Positions 46,124-55,149 of a stretch of 64,000 nucleotides of DNA are shown here, piece by piece. A program made the position numbers and the translations under genes. The notes under the pieces are model-generated. The model did no database searches. It saw only the letters and a list, made by a program, of their open reading frames with translations, and was not told the DNA's origin. The number at the start of each line of letters is the position of its first letter. Position 1 is the stretch's first letter. The DNA is taken from NCBI GenBank assembly GCA_900544555.1, contig UQWD01000001.1, forward strand, positions 124,001 through 188,000. The letters run 5' to 3'. The stretch is from an uncultured Eubacteriales bacterium. GTDB lineage: Bacteria; Bacillota; Clostridia; Christensenellales; CAG-138.

Positions 46124-46192
46124 TAACGCGTGCGTGCTAGCGCGCCGCGGCGCGCATCACCATATAAATCAAACATCGAAAGGCAGCGTTTT

Positions 46193-47365
46193 ATGGATTA
46201 TTCAAAGTTAATAGTTAAGAGCGTGCAGGACGTTCCCCCATCCGGGATCCGGAAATACTTCGATCTTTTAACGGATGAAACCATTAGCCTCGGCGTTGGC
46301 GAGCCGGATTTCCCCACGCCGGAGGCTATCAGGCGCGAGGCTATTGAGCGGCTTTCGCGCGGCCGCATCCCTTATTCATCCAACTCCGGCATGCCGGAGC
46401 TTCGGGAACTGATATGCAGGTATCTTAAAGAGCGGGTTAACTTGGATTACGACGTATCCAACCTGTTAATCACCGTTGGCGCAAGCCAGGCGATTGATTT
46501 GGCTATCCGCGCGCTCGTTTCGCCAGGCGATGAGGTTATTATTCCCGAACCGACGTATGTCGCCTATATACCGGGCGTAGCGTTTGCCGGTGGAACCGCC
46601 GTGCCGCTTATAACAACTGCCGAGCACCGCTTTAAGATGACGCCTGAAGCGCTTAGAGCCGCGATTACGCCTAAGACCAAGGCGGTAATTCTGCCGTTCC
46701 CCAACAACCCCACGGGCGGTATCATGGAATATGAGGATCTCGTGAAGATAGCCGATATCCTGCGTGGTACCGATATACTGGTGCTTGCGGATGAAATCTA
46801 CTCCGAGCTGACATATAACGGTAAGCCGCATGTTTCTATCGCTTCCCTGCCCGGGATGAAGGAAAGGACGGTTGTACTCAACGGCTTCTCCAAGTCCTTC
46901 TCCATGACCGGCTGGCGCGTAGGTTTTGCCGCCGGGCCGCAGGAAATTATTGCGGCGATGACAAAAATCCATCAGCTCACCATGCTCTCCGCGCCTACTC
47001 CCGGCCAATATGCCGCCATTGCCGCGCTCAGGCAGGGTTTTGAAACGGATTGGGCGGATATGCGTTACATGATGGACGAATACAACCGCCGCCGCCGTTA
47101 CTTGGTTGATTCATTCAACGAACTGGGCATGACCTGCAATGAGCCTGAGGGCGCGTTCTACGTGTTCCCGTCCATTGCGATTAGCGGCTTGACGTCTGAA
47201 CAATTCTGTGACAGGCTTCTCGCGTTTTCGGATGTATGCGTGGTGCCGGGTACCGCTTTTGGCCCGAGCGGTGAAGGGTTTGTGCGCTGCTGCTATGCGA
47301 CCAGCATGGAATCCCTGAAAGAGGCTGTGAGAAGGATTAAGCTTTTCCTTGATTCACTAAAATAG
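46193..47365 (+). CDS. PLP-dependent aminotransferase (class I/II)
   Basis: The 390-residue enzyme has the class I fold: PYSSNSGMPELRELICRYL, an N-P motif in FPNNPTGGIMEY, the cofactor lysine in GFSKSFSMTGWRVGF (about residue 230) and the C-terminal arginine region FVRCCYATS. It matches AspC/PatA-like enzymes that move amino groups between amino acids and keto acids. The exact substrate is not clear. AAAGG lies about nine bases before the ATG at 46193. It lies 69 bases behind the VanW gene and may share its transcript. Confidence 0.92.
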   Translation: MDYSKLIVKSVQDVPPSGIRKYFDLLTDETISLGVGEPDFPTPEAIRREAIERLSRGRIPYSSNSGMPELRELICRYLKERVNLDYDVSNLLITVGASQAIDLAIRALVSPGDEVIIPEPTYVAYIPGVAFAGGTAVPLITTAEHRFKMTPEALRAAITPKTKAVILPFPNNPTGGIMEYEDLVKIADILRGTDILVLADEIYSELTYNGKPHVSIASLPGMKERTVVLNGFSKSFSMTGWRVGFAAGPQEIIAAMTKIHQLTMLSAPTPGQYAAIAALRQGFETDWADMRYMMDEYNRRRRYLVDSFNELGMTCNEPEGAFYVFPSIAISGLTSEQFCDRLLAFSDVCVVPGTAFGPSGEGFVRCCYATSMESLKEAVRRIKLFLDSLK

Positions 47366-47456
47366 CGAGAGTGCTGGGTAATTGCGATTTGCCTGATTTG
47401 GCAAGCCCCTTGAAGCTGTGAATTAGCCCCCGATGGTTAATACCATTTGTCATGAT

Positions 47457-47488
47457 AAGCCGCCCTCTTGAGGGCGGCTTGAACTTTT
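47457..47488 (+). terminator. Terminator of the aminotransferase gene
   Basis: AAGCCGCCCTC and GAGGGCGGCTT form a perfect 11-bp stem with a two-base gap, followed by GAACTTTTT. Confidence 0.85.
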
Positions 47489-47797
47489 TGATATCGCTAT
47501 AACTGCTGAAAACGCGGCGTGTACAACAATGGAGTGCACAAACTGACACTGCTCAAATAATTTTTTGGCGAAACGCGGTATTCGCACAACATCACTGGAG
47601 CCATTCAATTATATCCCCCAGGTTATTTAGAGCATTTCTAATAACGTGTGAATTTCTAAAGCAATACGGCTATCATTTAACGTATACACCGTGACGATTC
47701 GCTAAACAAAATTTGCGCCATATGCCGCTTGCTAAAGTAATAAAAAGCAAGCATGCTATAACAAATACCCGTCTATAACAAGTTTAGCACTCAATTA

Positions 47798-48131
47798 TCA
47801 TCTTGTATTAGTTTTAATCCTTGCATCCATTTCCAAACGCCTCATCGCATCAACCGGATTAACCTAGCTGCGATATGCTTCGAAATCTTTTTTTATGTTC
47901 TTGGTTTCATAAAAACGATGAACTACAATTCGACGGTTCGCCTCTTCCTTCAATTCCCATTCGTATAATTGCTGATTCACTGCGTTGATTTTTAAAACAA
48001 GAGCAGAATTAAACTAGAACTTTCCTATTATTAAATAATTGTTGTTTGTTCCAAATAATATCACATACATCTCTCAATCTACGAGTTTCAGAATCTCTAT
48101 GCTTGTTTGTCACATAAAATACACGAAGCAA
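47798..48131 (-). pseudogene. Remnant of an unrecognised gene
   Basis: Reading right to left, a frame starts at a TTG (48131) and runs 40 codons (FYVTNKHRDSETRRLRDVCD). After a frame change the text continues as NQQLYEWELKEEANRRIVVH and YETKNIKKDFEAYRS, is cut by a TAG at 47864-47866, and ends as NPVDAMRRLEMDARIKTNTR. All parts look like real protein with charged helices. One frameshift plus one stop would join them, so I read it as a decayed gene. I do not know the family. Confidence 0.35.
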
Positions 48132-48145
48132 TCACTTTCATACGA

Positions 48146-48174
48146 TTGACAGCACGCGTATATAAGAATAAGAT
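48146..48174 (+). promoter_or_regulatory. Strong sigma-A promoter of a short transcript
   Basis: TTGACA (48146-48151) and TAAGAT (48169-48174) are spaced by 17 bases. It would drive the short frame at 48205 and perhaps the membrane-protein gene at 48463. Confidence 0.65.
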
Positions 48175-48204
48175 ATTTTCATAATGTTTAGGGGTTGATC
48201 ATAT

Positions 48205-48306
48205 ATGGATAATGAAAACTTGAGCGCGATTTGCCATAGGGAGTACATAGCAGCAGAACGTTTGAAGCTTGAACAGCGCCAGAATTCAATCAGTCCGCTG
48301 CCTTAA
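48205..48306 (+). CDS. Possible 33-residue peptide
   Basis: The frame opens MDNENLSAICHREYIAAERL, has GGGG ten bases upstream and starts about 25 bases after the expected start site of a strong promoter. A small CTCATA/TATGAG hairpin with ATTTTTC follows the stop. No family is recognised; it may be a leader peptide or part of a small RNA. Confidence 0.35.
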   Translation: MDNENLSAICHREYIAAERLKLEQRQNSISPLP

Positions 48307-48462
48307 CTCATAATATGAGCATTTTTCAGTTACTAAAAGTCGCGCTGGCGATGCTGGAAAAATGATTGGCGGGTCATACGGTATAAAGAAAAGTGATGAG
48401 TATATCCGGCCAATATGCCGGTTTAAGAATAAAAAATAAACAACAAAGGGGAATTATGATTT

Positions 48463-48996
48463 ATGAGCAATGTTTTTGCAAAGATTCTCTGGGTAATAAT
48501 GGGTTTGCTCCTCATTGTCGCGGGCGCCTTCTGCATTGTCAGCCCAACGGTCGCTCTGGGTTCGCTGGCTTTTGTTATCGGAGTCGCAATGCTGTTTTCC
48601 GGCATAGGGGATATTGCCATTTACGCTAAAATTCATGATTATATTATCGGGGCGGGCTGGATTCTGGCCGATGGTATATTGACGATTGTGATATCGATTA
48701 TATTTATGTTCAATCAAAATATTGTCGCTGTCACGCTCCCCTTTGTATTTGGAATATGGCTGATTTTCCGCGGAGTATCGCAGGCCATCGCCTCCTTCGA
48801 TTTTAAAAAGCTTGAAGTAAGCGGATGGGGATGGTTTATGGCGTTTGGAATTATCTTGATAATATTGGGCGCCCTTGCTATTGTAAAGCCCGTCGGCGCG
48901 GCTATCGCGTTGAGCGTATTGATAGGGGTATCGCTGATTTCCCAGGGGCTTGTAACCGTGGTAAAGGGACTATGCTCAAAGCGGATTGTACGCTAG
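48463..48996 (+). CDS. HdeD-like (DUF308) membrane protein
   Basis: The 177-residue protein has six membrane helices in three pairs, for example VIMGLLLIVAGAFCIVSPTV and AFGIILIILGALAIVKPVGA. This repeating pattern marks the HdeD/DUF308 family, linked to acid stress in enteric bacteria but of unknown mechanism. AAAGGGG lies about 11 bases upstream. It is followed by a clear terminator. Confidence 0.9.
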   Translation: MSNVFAKILWVIMGLLLIVAGAFCIVSPTVALGSLAFVIGVAMLFSGIGDIAIYAKIHDYIIGAGWILADGILTIVISIIFMFNQNIVAVTLPFVFGIWLIFRGVSQAIASFDFKKLEVSGWGWFMAFGIILIILGALAIVKPVGAAIALSVLIGVSLISQGLVTVVKGLCSKRIVR

Positions 48997-49410
48997 CTGA
49001 AGCGTAAAAAGAAAGCAAAACGCCGGAGCCGCAGGGCTTTCCCCGCATGAGATCTTTGTTGCGCGCCAAACGGCTTAATCGCGCCAATTCTCTAATAATT
49101 GGTGCTGCCATTTTCTTGTCAGCCTTTAAGGGCCGTAATCGGCCCTTAACTTGTTTATATGTATAAGTTTGGTAAAATGAATTCTAAAGCTTAACGCTAA
49201 ATAACCCTCAAGATCGATACAGGCAAATCAACAGCTAAAATAGCCGATGCCTGTTTGTCTCAAAACTATGGGAAAAGTCTGATTTGTTAATTAGAACCCA
49301 CACGCATAAGCAGTTAATGTACAGTGCCAGCACAATAAAAATCCGCAAGCCTTCAGCATATTCATATGCTTCAAGTATACCTGCCCGCTAGGGTTGTTTA
49401 GTTATCAGCC
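48997..49410. other. Intergenic region between two convergent genes
   Basis: Besides the terminator at 49126-49149 I see no gene or strong structure. Confidence 0.5.
49126..49149 (+). terminator. Hairpin after the HdeD-like gene
   Basis: TTAAGGGCCG and CGGCCCTTAA form a perfect 10-bp stem with a four-base loop, followed by a T-rich stretch. Confidence 0.75.
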
Positions 49411-49794
49411 TCACCTGAGCTCACCGTGTACCTCGGATTGAACAACCTCCAAAATCTGATTTTTCTCGCCAAGAAGCACTACGCACGGCCTGTGCGCCTT
49501 GGCCTCAGCCGGAGAAAGCCGCGCATAGCTCATGATGATGATCTTATCCCCTACCTGTACTAAGCGCGCTGCGGCGCCATTTAAGCATACAGTTCCGCTA
49601 TGGTCGGCGCCCTTTATGACATATGTTTCAAACCTGCTGCCGCTATTAATATCAACAATCTGTACCTTTTCATATTCAACAAGACCGGCGGCCTTCATAA
49701 GCGCCTCATCAATGGTAATGCTGCCCACATAGTTGAGGTTCGCTTCAGTAACGGTTGCTCGGTGCAATTTGCACCTTAATAAAGTCAGTTCCAT
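49411..49794 (-). CDS. panD: Aspartate 1-decarboxylase
   Basis: The 127-residue protein carries the self-cleavage site YVGSITID (Gly24-Ser25), which yields the pyruvoyl group, and the family ends [17 protein letters not shown] and [12 protein letters not shown]. It makes beta-alanine from aspartate for pantothenate. AGGGAGG lies before the ATG. It is the last gene of the pantothenate operon, nine bases behind panC. Confidence 0.97.
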   Translation of the reverse strand: MELTLLRCKLHRATVTEANLNYVGSITIDEALMKAAGLVEYEKVQIVDINSGSRFETYVIKGADHSGTVCLNGAAARLVQVGDKIIIMSYARLSPAEAKAHRPCVVLLGEKNQILEVVQSEVHGELR

Positions 49795-49803
49795 AATTCC
49801 TCC

Positions 49804-50646
49804 CTACGCCTCAATAATTACATTATCTATCAGCCGCGTTTTCCCGATATACGCCGCGGCCGCTAAAAGTACCGGCTTGTCTATCGTTTGCACGGGCTGT
49901 ATGCTTTTAGGATCAACGATCTCGACATAGTCTACCCGAGCCAGTGGTTCGCTTAAGATATAATCGCGTACGGCATTAACGACGGCTTCGCAGCTCCTCT
50001 CCCCCGCTTCAACCAGTTCGCGGCCAAAAGAGAGCCCGGCTGAAAGGCATAGCGCCGCCTTCCTTTCCTCTAAGTTCAAATATTTATTTCGAGAGCTTAA
50101 TGCTAAGCCATCCGGCTCTCGTACGATAGGGCATCCAACGATATCAACAGGAAAGTTGAGATCATCCGTCATCCTACGTACAACCGCGAGTTGCTGCGCG
50201 TCCTTTTGCCCAAAATATGCCCTGTCGGGCTGTACAATGTGAAAAAGCTTCGCAACCACCGTACATACGCCGCGGAAATGGCCCGGCCTTTTGCTCCCGC
50301 AGAGGCCGGCCGAAGGCCCTTCCATATCTATAAAGGAGCTAAAGCCGCCTGGGTACATCTCACCAGCTTCAGGAACAAAAACCATATGCGCGCCGTTTTC
50401 CCTGCATACCATCAAGTCGCGTTCTATATCACGTGGATAATCTGAAAGATCCTCGTTCGGGCCAAACTGCATCGGGTTTACGAATACGCTCACGACAGTT
50501 CTATCGTTATCCGCAGCCGCGAGCCTGATAAGGCTCGCGTGCCCTTCATGTAAATAGCCCATTGTTGGAACAAGCCCTATCGTTAATCCGTTATCCTTCC
50601 ATTCGCCGATAATCCGGCGGATGCCTGAAAGCGTGTCAATCCGCAC
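49804..50646 (-). CDS. panC: Pantothenate synthetase
   Basis: The 280-residue enzyme shows [20 protein letters not shown] with the HxGH nucleotide site, [35 protein letters not shown] and [11 protein letters not shown]. It joins pantoate and beta-alanine using ATP. The start is a GTG with GGGAGGGG nine bases upstream; it overlaps the end of panB by 11 bases. Confidence 0.97.
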   Translation of the reverse strand: MRIDTLSGIRRIIGEWKDNGLTIGLVPTMGYLHEGHASLIRLAAADNDRTVVSVFVNPMQFGPNEDLSDYPRDIERDLMVCRENGAHMVFVPEAGEMYPGGFSSFIDMEGPSAGLCGSKRPGHFRGVCTVVAKLFHIVQPDRAYFGQKDAQQLAVVRRMTDDLNFPVDIVGCPIVREPDGLALSSRNKYLNLEERKAALCLSAGLSFGRELVEAGERSCEAVVNAVRDYILSEPLARVDYVEIVDPKSIQPVQTIDKPVLLAAAAYIGKTRLIDNVIIEA

Positions 50647-51496
50647 CGTTTAAGCCCCTCCCGTATGATTTTTTTAATTCCGCCAGCGTATCCGCATCCA
50701 TCCGGTACGTATGACCGCTTTCGGGGAATACGCTGGATTCTACGTCCTGAATATATGCCTCGACTGCTTCGCGCATCCGTCCGCCAATATCGTCGAACAC
50801 CTTAACAAATTTCGGGGATGCGCTGTTATTCATAGCCAGCATGTCTTGATATACCAGCACCTGACCGTCGCAGCCCGCCCCCGCGCCAATGCCTATCGTG
50901 GGGATAGCGAGCAGCTCGCTCAGCCACTGAGCCAGCAGCGCCGGAATGCATTCAAATACAACCGCGAAAGCGCCTGCTTCTTCAACCGCCAGCGCGTCTT
51001 GCAGCAGCTTTTGCGCCGCCTTTAGTTCACGGCCCTGCACTTTATAGCCGCCAAATGCGTTTACCGACTGCGGCGTAAGCCCGATATGCGCCATCACGGG
51101 AATAGAGGCCTTAACGATAGCGCGTATCTGGGGGCATACGTCCCTGCCGCCCTCAAGCTTAACCGCATGAGCGCCGCCCTCCTTCACCAGCCTGCCGGCG
51201 TTCGTCACCGCCCTCTCAACGGATACCTGATAGGACATAAATGGAAGATCCGCGATAACGAGCGCGTTTTTCGCGGCGCGGCAAACGGATTTCGTATGAT
51301 GCAGCATATCCTCCATTGTAACGGGAAGCGTGTTCTCATACCCCAGCATCACCATGCCGAGCGAATCTCCTACAAGCAGACAATTTACGCCCGCTTCGTC
51401 CATCAGCTTCGCCGTAGTATAATCATAAGCGGTAAGCATGGAAATTTTTTCGCCCCGGCGCTTTTTTTCGCCTAACGTTAAGACTGTATTCGTCAT
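50636..51496 (-). CDS. panB: 3-Methyl-2-oxobutanoate hydroxymethyltransferase
   Basis: The 286-residue protein has [45 protein letters not shown]-like HAVKLEGG and [19 protein letters not shown], all marks of PanB. It makes ketopantoate. Its ATG overlaps the stop of the reductase gene upstream as ATGA. Confidence 0.97.
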   Translation of the reverse strand: MTNTVLTLGEKKRRGEKISMLTAYDYTTAKLMDEAGVNCLLVGDSLGMVMLGYENTLPVTMEDMLHHTKSVCRAAKNALVIADLPFMSYQVSVERAVTNAGRLVKEGGAHAVKLEGGRDVCPQIRAIVKASIPVMAHIGLTPQSVNAFGGYKVQGRELKAAQKLLQDALAVEEAGAFAVVFECIPALLAQWLSELLAIPTIGIGAGAGCDGQVLVYQDMLAMNNSASPKFVKVFDDIGGRMREAVEAYIQDVESSVFPESGHTYRMDADTLAELKKSYGRGLNGAD

Positions 51497-52335
51497 GCGT
51501 CAAGTACCTCCTCAACTTTCTTGAAATCCCGCTCAGGGTGCTTAAGCCTTGCCAGCTTTAATAGCTCACGGGATAGCAAAAGATAGACTTTGCGCGCCGG
51601 ATCATCAAGAGCGGCAATATGGCAGGCTACTGAAGCAGCGTCGCACCGTTCTATCGGCCCGGTCAAAGCGTTTACCGGGCCCGCGCGCGCAATATTCGAG
51701 GCGTTGCCGAGAAAAAGCTCCCTCCATGCGCCGCGGGCAAAGCTCTCCGGGAGTCCGCTGGAGAGTAACATTCCCTCGCCCATGCTTACAAGCCCATTGG
51801 CTAAATTGCTAAGAAATACGGCGGCTGTATGATATAGTGCTTTTTTTTCAGGTTCTATCCGCGCCCAGCGAATGCCCGCCCTATCCAATATCTCTGTTAA
51901 GTAACCGCCCGGCTCCGGGCCTTCAAGCGTAAAAAAAGCGCTGTGCAGCTTTTCGTAATCGCATATATCATGGATTGCGCAGAGCGGGTGCAGTGAATAC
52001 GCCTTCGCTCCCGTACATTCTACTCGCTCAAAAACCTCGGAGGTATACAGACCGCTGCAATGGCAAAGCTCCTTACCCCCGATAGGAAGGCAGCTAAGAC
52101 AACCCCATGCATCGGCAAGCTGACCATCCGGCACGGTCAAAAACAGCAGATCGCTGAACCGCACAACCTCCGTTAAGGAACAGCTTTTTGAACGCGTGAA
52201 AGCGGCCGCCTGCTCCGAGCTGGCGGCGCTTCGGCTGTAATAGCCGTATACGGTAAGCCCTGATTCAAGAAAATAACGCCCTAACGCGCAGCCTAACTTG
52301 CCCGCGCCGATAAACCCAATCTTTGGATTACTCAT
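51493..52335 (-). CDS. panG: Rossmann/DUF2520 protein, probable PanG-type ketopantoate reductase
   Basis: The 280-residue protein has an NADP-type Rossmann start, [18 protein letters not shown], and a C-terminal helical DUF2520 domain (about 130-275, with HPLCAI and [17 protein letters not shown]). No panE gene lies in the window, and this gene is coupled to panB, so it most likely supplies the missing step, ketopantoate to pantoate. A reductase named PanG of this broad type was described in Francisella, and similar genes were noted in Clostridia; I cite this from memory. The ATG at 52335 with GGAGG upstream is chosen over a TTG five codons earlier. Confidence 0.8.
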   Translation of the reverse strand: MSNPKIGFIGAGKLGCALGRYFLESGLTVYGYYSRSAASSEQAAAFTRSKSCSLTEVVRFSDLLFLTVPDGQLADAWGCLSCLPIGGKELCHCSGLYTSEVFERVECTGAKAYSLHPLCAIHDICDYEKLHSAFFTLEGPEPGGYLTEILDRAGIRWARIEPEKKALYHTAAVFLSNLANGLVSMGEGMLLSSGLPESFARGAWRELFLGNASNIARAGPVNALTGPIERCDAASVACHIAALDDPARKVYLLLSRELLKLARLKHPERDFKKVEEVLDA

Positions 52336-52352
52336 CACACCTCCGAACAAGC

Positions 52353-52382
52353 TTGACGTAGCCTTATAACTTGCCCTATAAT
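52353..52382 (+). promoter_or_regulatory. Probable promoter of the TetR-type gene
   Basis: TTGACG (52353-52358) and TATAAT (52377-52382) are 18 bases apart, in the gap shared with the divergent pantothenate operon. A regulator bound here could act on both sides. Confidence 0.6.
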
Positions 52383-52439
52383 AATCATACCATAAACTGA
52401 CGCGCGTGTCATTAAATTTTTATGAAAGAGGGTCGAGGC

Positions 52440-53042
52440 GTGCCAAGAGTATCAAATGAGGAACGGCGGCGTTTAAAGGAAGAAGCCATTTTGGAAAGCG
52501 CCAGAAGCGTTTTCTTGCGCAAAGGTTTCATTGACGTCACAATGAAGGATATTATTGAGGAATGCGGGATTAGCAGAGGCGGCATATATCTGTATTATGA
52601 TTCGGTCGATGATATTTTTGTCGCGGGAGCGGCTCATCGAAATAAAAGAAAGTTTGAAGTCATAAGGAATTTAATTAAAACGAATATGCCTTTCCTTGAT
52701 TTGTTGGACGCGTATTTTGAGATGCAGAAGAACCGCCTGCTGCATATGGAAGACAGCATGCTGCGCTCAATGTACGAATATTTTTTTACGCATAAGGGGC
52801 CTGAGGACCGCAGGTTTCAGCAAGCACAATTTGACAATGTTAAGAACACCATTATAGAAATTTTAGAGCTTGGCGTTCGCCAGGGTTGCCTCGACGGGGA
52901 TAATATTGCGCCTCTGGCCGAGAATTTTATGTTTGTAATCGAGGGGTTAAGCGTGCTCGCGCTCCTTGGCGGCATTACACAAGAGCGAATCGATACCCAG
53001 TTTAAGCTTATGCGCTCCATGCTTCCGATGATTGAAAAATAA
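52440..53042 (+). CDS. TetR-family regulator
   Basis: The 200-residue protein has an N-terminal helix-turn-helix (EAILESARSVFLRKGFIDVT and ECGISRGGIYLYYDSVDDIF, residues about 13-58) and a helical ligand domain. The GTG at 52440 with AGAGGG seven bases upstream is the likely start; an ATG six codons earlier lies on that site. It is divergent from the pantothenate operon, with which it may or may not have a link. Confidence 0.9.
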   Translation: MPRVSNEERRRLKEEAILESARSVFLRKGFIDVTMKDIIEECGISRGGIYLYYDSVDDIFVAGAAHRNKRKFEVIRNLIKTNMPFLDLLDAYFEMQKNRLLHMEDSMLRSMYEYFFTHKGPEDRRFQQAQFDNVKNTIIEILELGVRQGCLDGDNIAPLAENFMFVIEGLSVLALLGGITQERIDTQFKLMRSMLPMIEK

Positions 53043-53385
53043 ACAATACGATTTAATAACGGGCTTTATTATCTTAAAAAATGCCGTTGATTTAAGTAAT
53101 CAGAAGTTCTTAACGTGCCAGCGTGACAAGTTATATAAATTCAAATTGACGATTTACGGGTAACCATAAATGCCGATATTGAAACGGTCGCTGCCTTAAT
53201 AAACCATAAAGCATTTCAGAAATGAGTTTGGGAACGGGAAATGTGATGTACGGGAGCCGCCCCTGGCTACTTATCTGAAGTTGCGGACAAATGGGGTAAT
53301 GAAAATGCCGGCACAGCAATAAGATGTACCGGCGCATAGACTCCGCAGTTAACTTTAATCGTGGTTCCATCCACTTTTGAATTAA
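53043..53385. other. Intergenic stretch with possible gene remnants
   Basis: A 79-codon frame on the minus strand (53131-53370) has no good ribosome site and matches nothing I know. Broken frames on the other strand also look protein-like. I list no gene here. Confidence 0.4.
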
Positions 53386-53847
53386 TTAGCCCTTCTTCCA
53401 GCGTTTTAGCGTTGGTAAAAACTCCATAAGCTGAGCTCTTGCCTCATGTTCCGGTATTTGCAGTCCATTAGCTTTGTTCCATTCATCCAAATCCTTTAAA
53501 TTATGCTCGAGCATTATCTCCATAGTAATGTCTTGGGTAAACTTCCCCTGCTGATAGCAATAAGCACAGTATTCCTCAGACTTACTTCCATCCCGCTCTG
53601 TTCCTTTATGAGCATCCTGTTCAAGGCACATGCCGCAGCTCTGACAATTAGCGGGATGTCCCAACAGATAGTCTACCGACATATTAAAGGTTTCAGCTAT
53701 CAATTTCAGCGTATCTATATTAGGGATCGTATCCCCATTCTCCCAACGGGATACAGCCTGTCTTGTAACTGACAGCTTTTCAGCAAGCCCATCCTGGGAT
53801 AAATTCAAGCTTTTGCGCAGCTCTAAAATAATATCCTTAGTTTGCAT
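53386..53847 (-). CDS. XRE-family regulator with zinc-ribbon-like C-terminus
   Basis: Residues about 5-60 of the 153-residue protein are a Cro/C1-type helix-turn-helix (SQDGLAEKLSVTRQAVSRWE). The C-terminal part holds CQSCGMCL and CAYCYQQGKF, a likely zinc-binding domain followed by a helical end. GGAGG stands nine bases before the ATG at 53847. A promoter and an inverted repeat directly upstream suggest self-control. The target genes are not known. Confidence 0.9.
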   Translation of the reverse strand: MQTKDIILELRKSLNLSQDGLAEKLSVTRQAVSRWENGDTIPNIDTLKLIAETFNMSVDYLLGHPANCQSCGMCLEQDAHKGTERDGSKSEEYCAYCYQQGKFTQDITMEIMLEHNLKDLDEWNKANGLQIPEHEARAQLMEFLPTLKRWKKG

Positions 53848-53869
53848 TGGCGTAAACCTCCTTTTTTCA

Positions 53870-53917
53870 ATATTAACACTGTATATTATGATGTACAAGC
53901 AACGCCTTGTTGCTTGT
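53870..53917 (-). promoter_or_regulatory. Promoter of the XRE-type gene with inverted-repeat operator
   Basis: On the minus strand TTGTAC and TAATAT are 17 bases apart (53870-53898). A perfect 9-bp inverted repeat, ACAAGCAAC and GTTGCTTGT with a five-base gap (53895-53917), covers the -35, as expected for an autorepressor site. Confidence 0.6.
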
Positions 53918-54048
53918 AAAACTTATTTTTTTTTGATAAACACAAGATTGAACTAAACTAAGTAAATTAACTCATGTTGTGAAACGCGCGTAATAAGATA
54001 CGTAGTGGTTTTAATATTAATTTGAGTTAGTTACAGCTTTTATACAAG

Positions 54049-54074
54049 AAAGAGGCGGTTGCAGCCGCCTCTTT
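54049..54074. terminator. GC-rich hairpin flanked by A and T
   Basis: AAAGAGGCGG and CCGCCTCTTT form a perfect 10-bp stem with a six-base loop. No gene ends next to it on the plus strand; it may belong to the remnant on the minus strand. Confidence 0.55.
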
Positions 54075-54141
54075 GCAGGGTGTTGCCGTGCTAAAAAGCT
54101 GTGGCAACCAAAAGGGGGTAGGAGGTAATCCGTAATCGCGT

Positions 54142-54363
54142 CAATGTGATGTATTCAAAAGTAAGTAGGCGATACGGTCGGTTACGGGAACCCATCCGTA
54201 TATACCGGAGCCTTGGATTGAACCGCTGCGGGCAGCGCAATCAATAGGTGGAATATCATGAAAAGGATAATATAAACTGATAAAAATCAGCTCTCTCCTA
54301 TGTTCATGAAATCCGTAAACATTAAGCCTTAACCTTTCATTTTTTATATACGCCGCTACATTT
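54142..54363 (-). pseudogene. C-terminal fragment of an unrecognised gene
   Basis: A minus-strand frame of about 70 codons reads YIKNERLRLNVYGFHEHRRE, LIFISLYYPFHDIPPIDCAA and GIYGWVPVTDRIAYLLLNTS before a stop at 54142-54144. It looks like true protein but has no start codon; an in-frame stop lies just upstream. I read it as the tail of a lost gene. Confidence 0.3.
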
Positions 54364-54915
54364 TATACGACACTCCTATATAATTCTCTATGTCTATATC
54401 TTATAACGCCTCAAAAAGTAACATAAAATCACAATATATTTTTTAACCATTTCTAAGCGGTCGTATAATTAGATGATGAGGCATTGAGTGATTATGTTAG
54501 CCATCGGCAAAAGCTGTTAAAATATCTTTAAACTTATTTTGTTCCTGTATACAGGACACTATATTTATTGTTCGCCCTGCACCTCGCAACCTAATTGCTG
54601 ATAGTATTATTGTTTCGTATAAATGGACGGGCGACGCCTAGCTCATTTTCTTGAGCGTGTAAAATTTCAAGGGGATACCGTAAACCTCACGACCTGTAAA
54701 CACCCTGCAAGAGCGGATATTGCGCGCTTAAAACGCTCTTAACCATCTGCAGCATAAATTTGATGAATCGATTACTGTTTTTTCAGCTATTTATGAAGCA
54801 GCGCGTTACTTATCAAGGAAAACGGGATATATAGGTAATCAAGAGCGGGGCATGATAAGTTTTCTTTTTAGTATTCTATGAATGCTAAATGAAAATAAAG
54901 TATTTGGAGGTTAAT

Positions 54916-55149
54916 ATGAAAAGGTTTATCTGCATTGTCCTTACGCTTACATTGGCAGCGGTCTTCATCACCGCTTCCGCATCGGCTCAAAGCGCTGGTA
55001 CCCATGAGCATGGGCTTTGGTTGGACAAGGGATGTACTTCAGATTACAATCGGCCTGGTTTTCACGTTTATCAATGCGGCTATTATGGGTGCTTATATGC
55101 AATGAAGCTGTATTGCCCGGGCGATTACCATGTGTATCCGGGGTTATGA
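54916..55149 (+). CDS. Small secreted Cys/His-rich peptide, unknown family
   Basis: The 77-residue product starts MKRFICIVLTLTLAAVFITA and has a signal peptide with a likely cut after ASASA (about residue 23). The mature part of about 53 residues carries THEHG, GCTSD, QCGYYGCLY and YCPGDYHVYPG: four Cys and four His, plus many Tyr and Gly. It could hold metal or form two disulphides. GGAGG lies six bases before the ATG at 54916. It is isolated in a gene-poor stretch. I do not know the family; a secreted signal, toxin or surface peptide are all possible. Confidence 0.7.
   Translation: MKRFICIVLTLTLAAVFITASASAQSAGTHEHGLWLDKGCTSDYNRPGFHVYQCGYYGCLYAMKLYCPGDYHVYPGL

Larger units (their letters stand above)
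47366..48462. other. Gene-poor stretch with terminator, gene remnant and short transcript
   Basis: It holds the terminator at 47457-47488, a likely gene remnant on the minus strand (47798-48131), and on the plus strand a strong promoter (48146-48174) with a short reading frame (48205-48306). The section 47490-47790 shows nothing I can support. Confidence 0.6.
53848..54915. other. Gene-poor stretch upstream of the secreted peptide gene
   Basis: It contains the promoter and operator of the XRE-type gene (53870-53917), a hairpin (54049-54074), and a probable gene remnant on the minus strand (54142-54363). Between 54370 and 54880 I see nothing that can be supported. Confidence 0.55.

Noticed and set aside
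53131..53370. 79-codon minus-strand frame
   Set aside because: No convincing ribosome site and no family; the other strand has equally broken protein-like text, so it is treated as possible remnant only.
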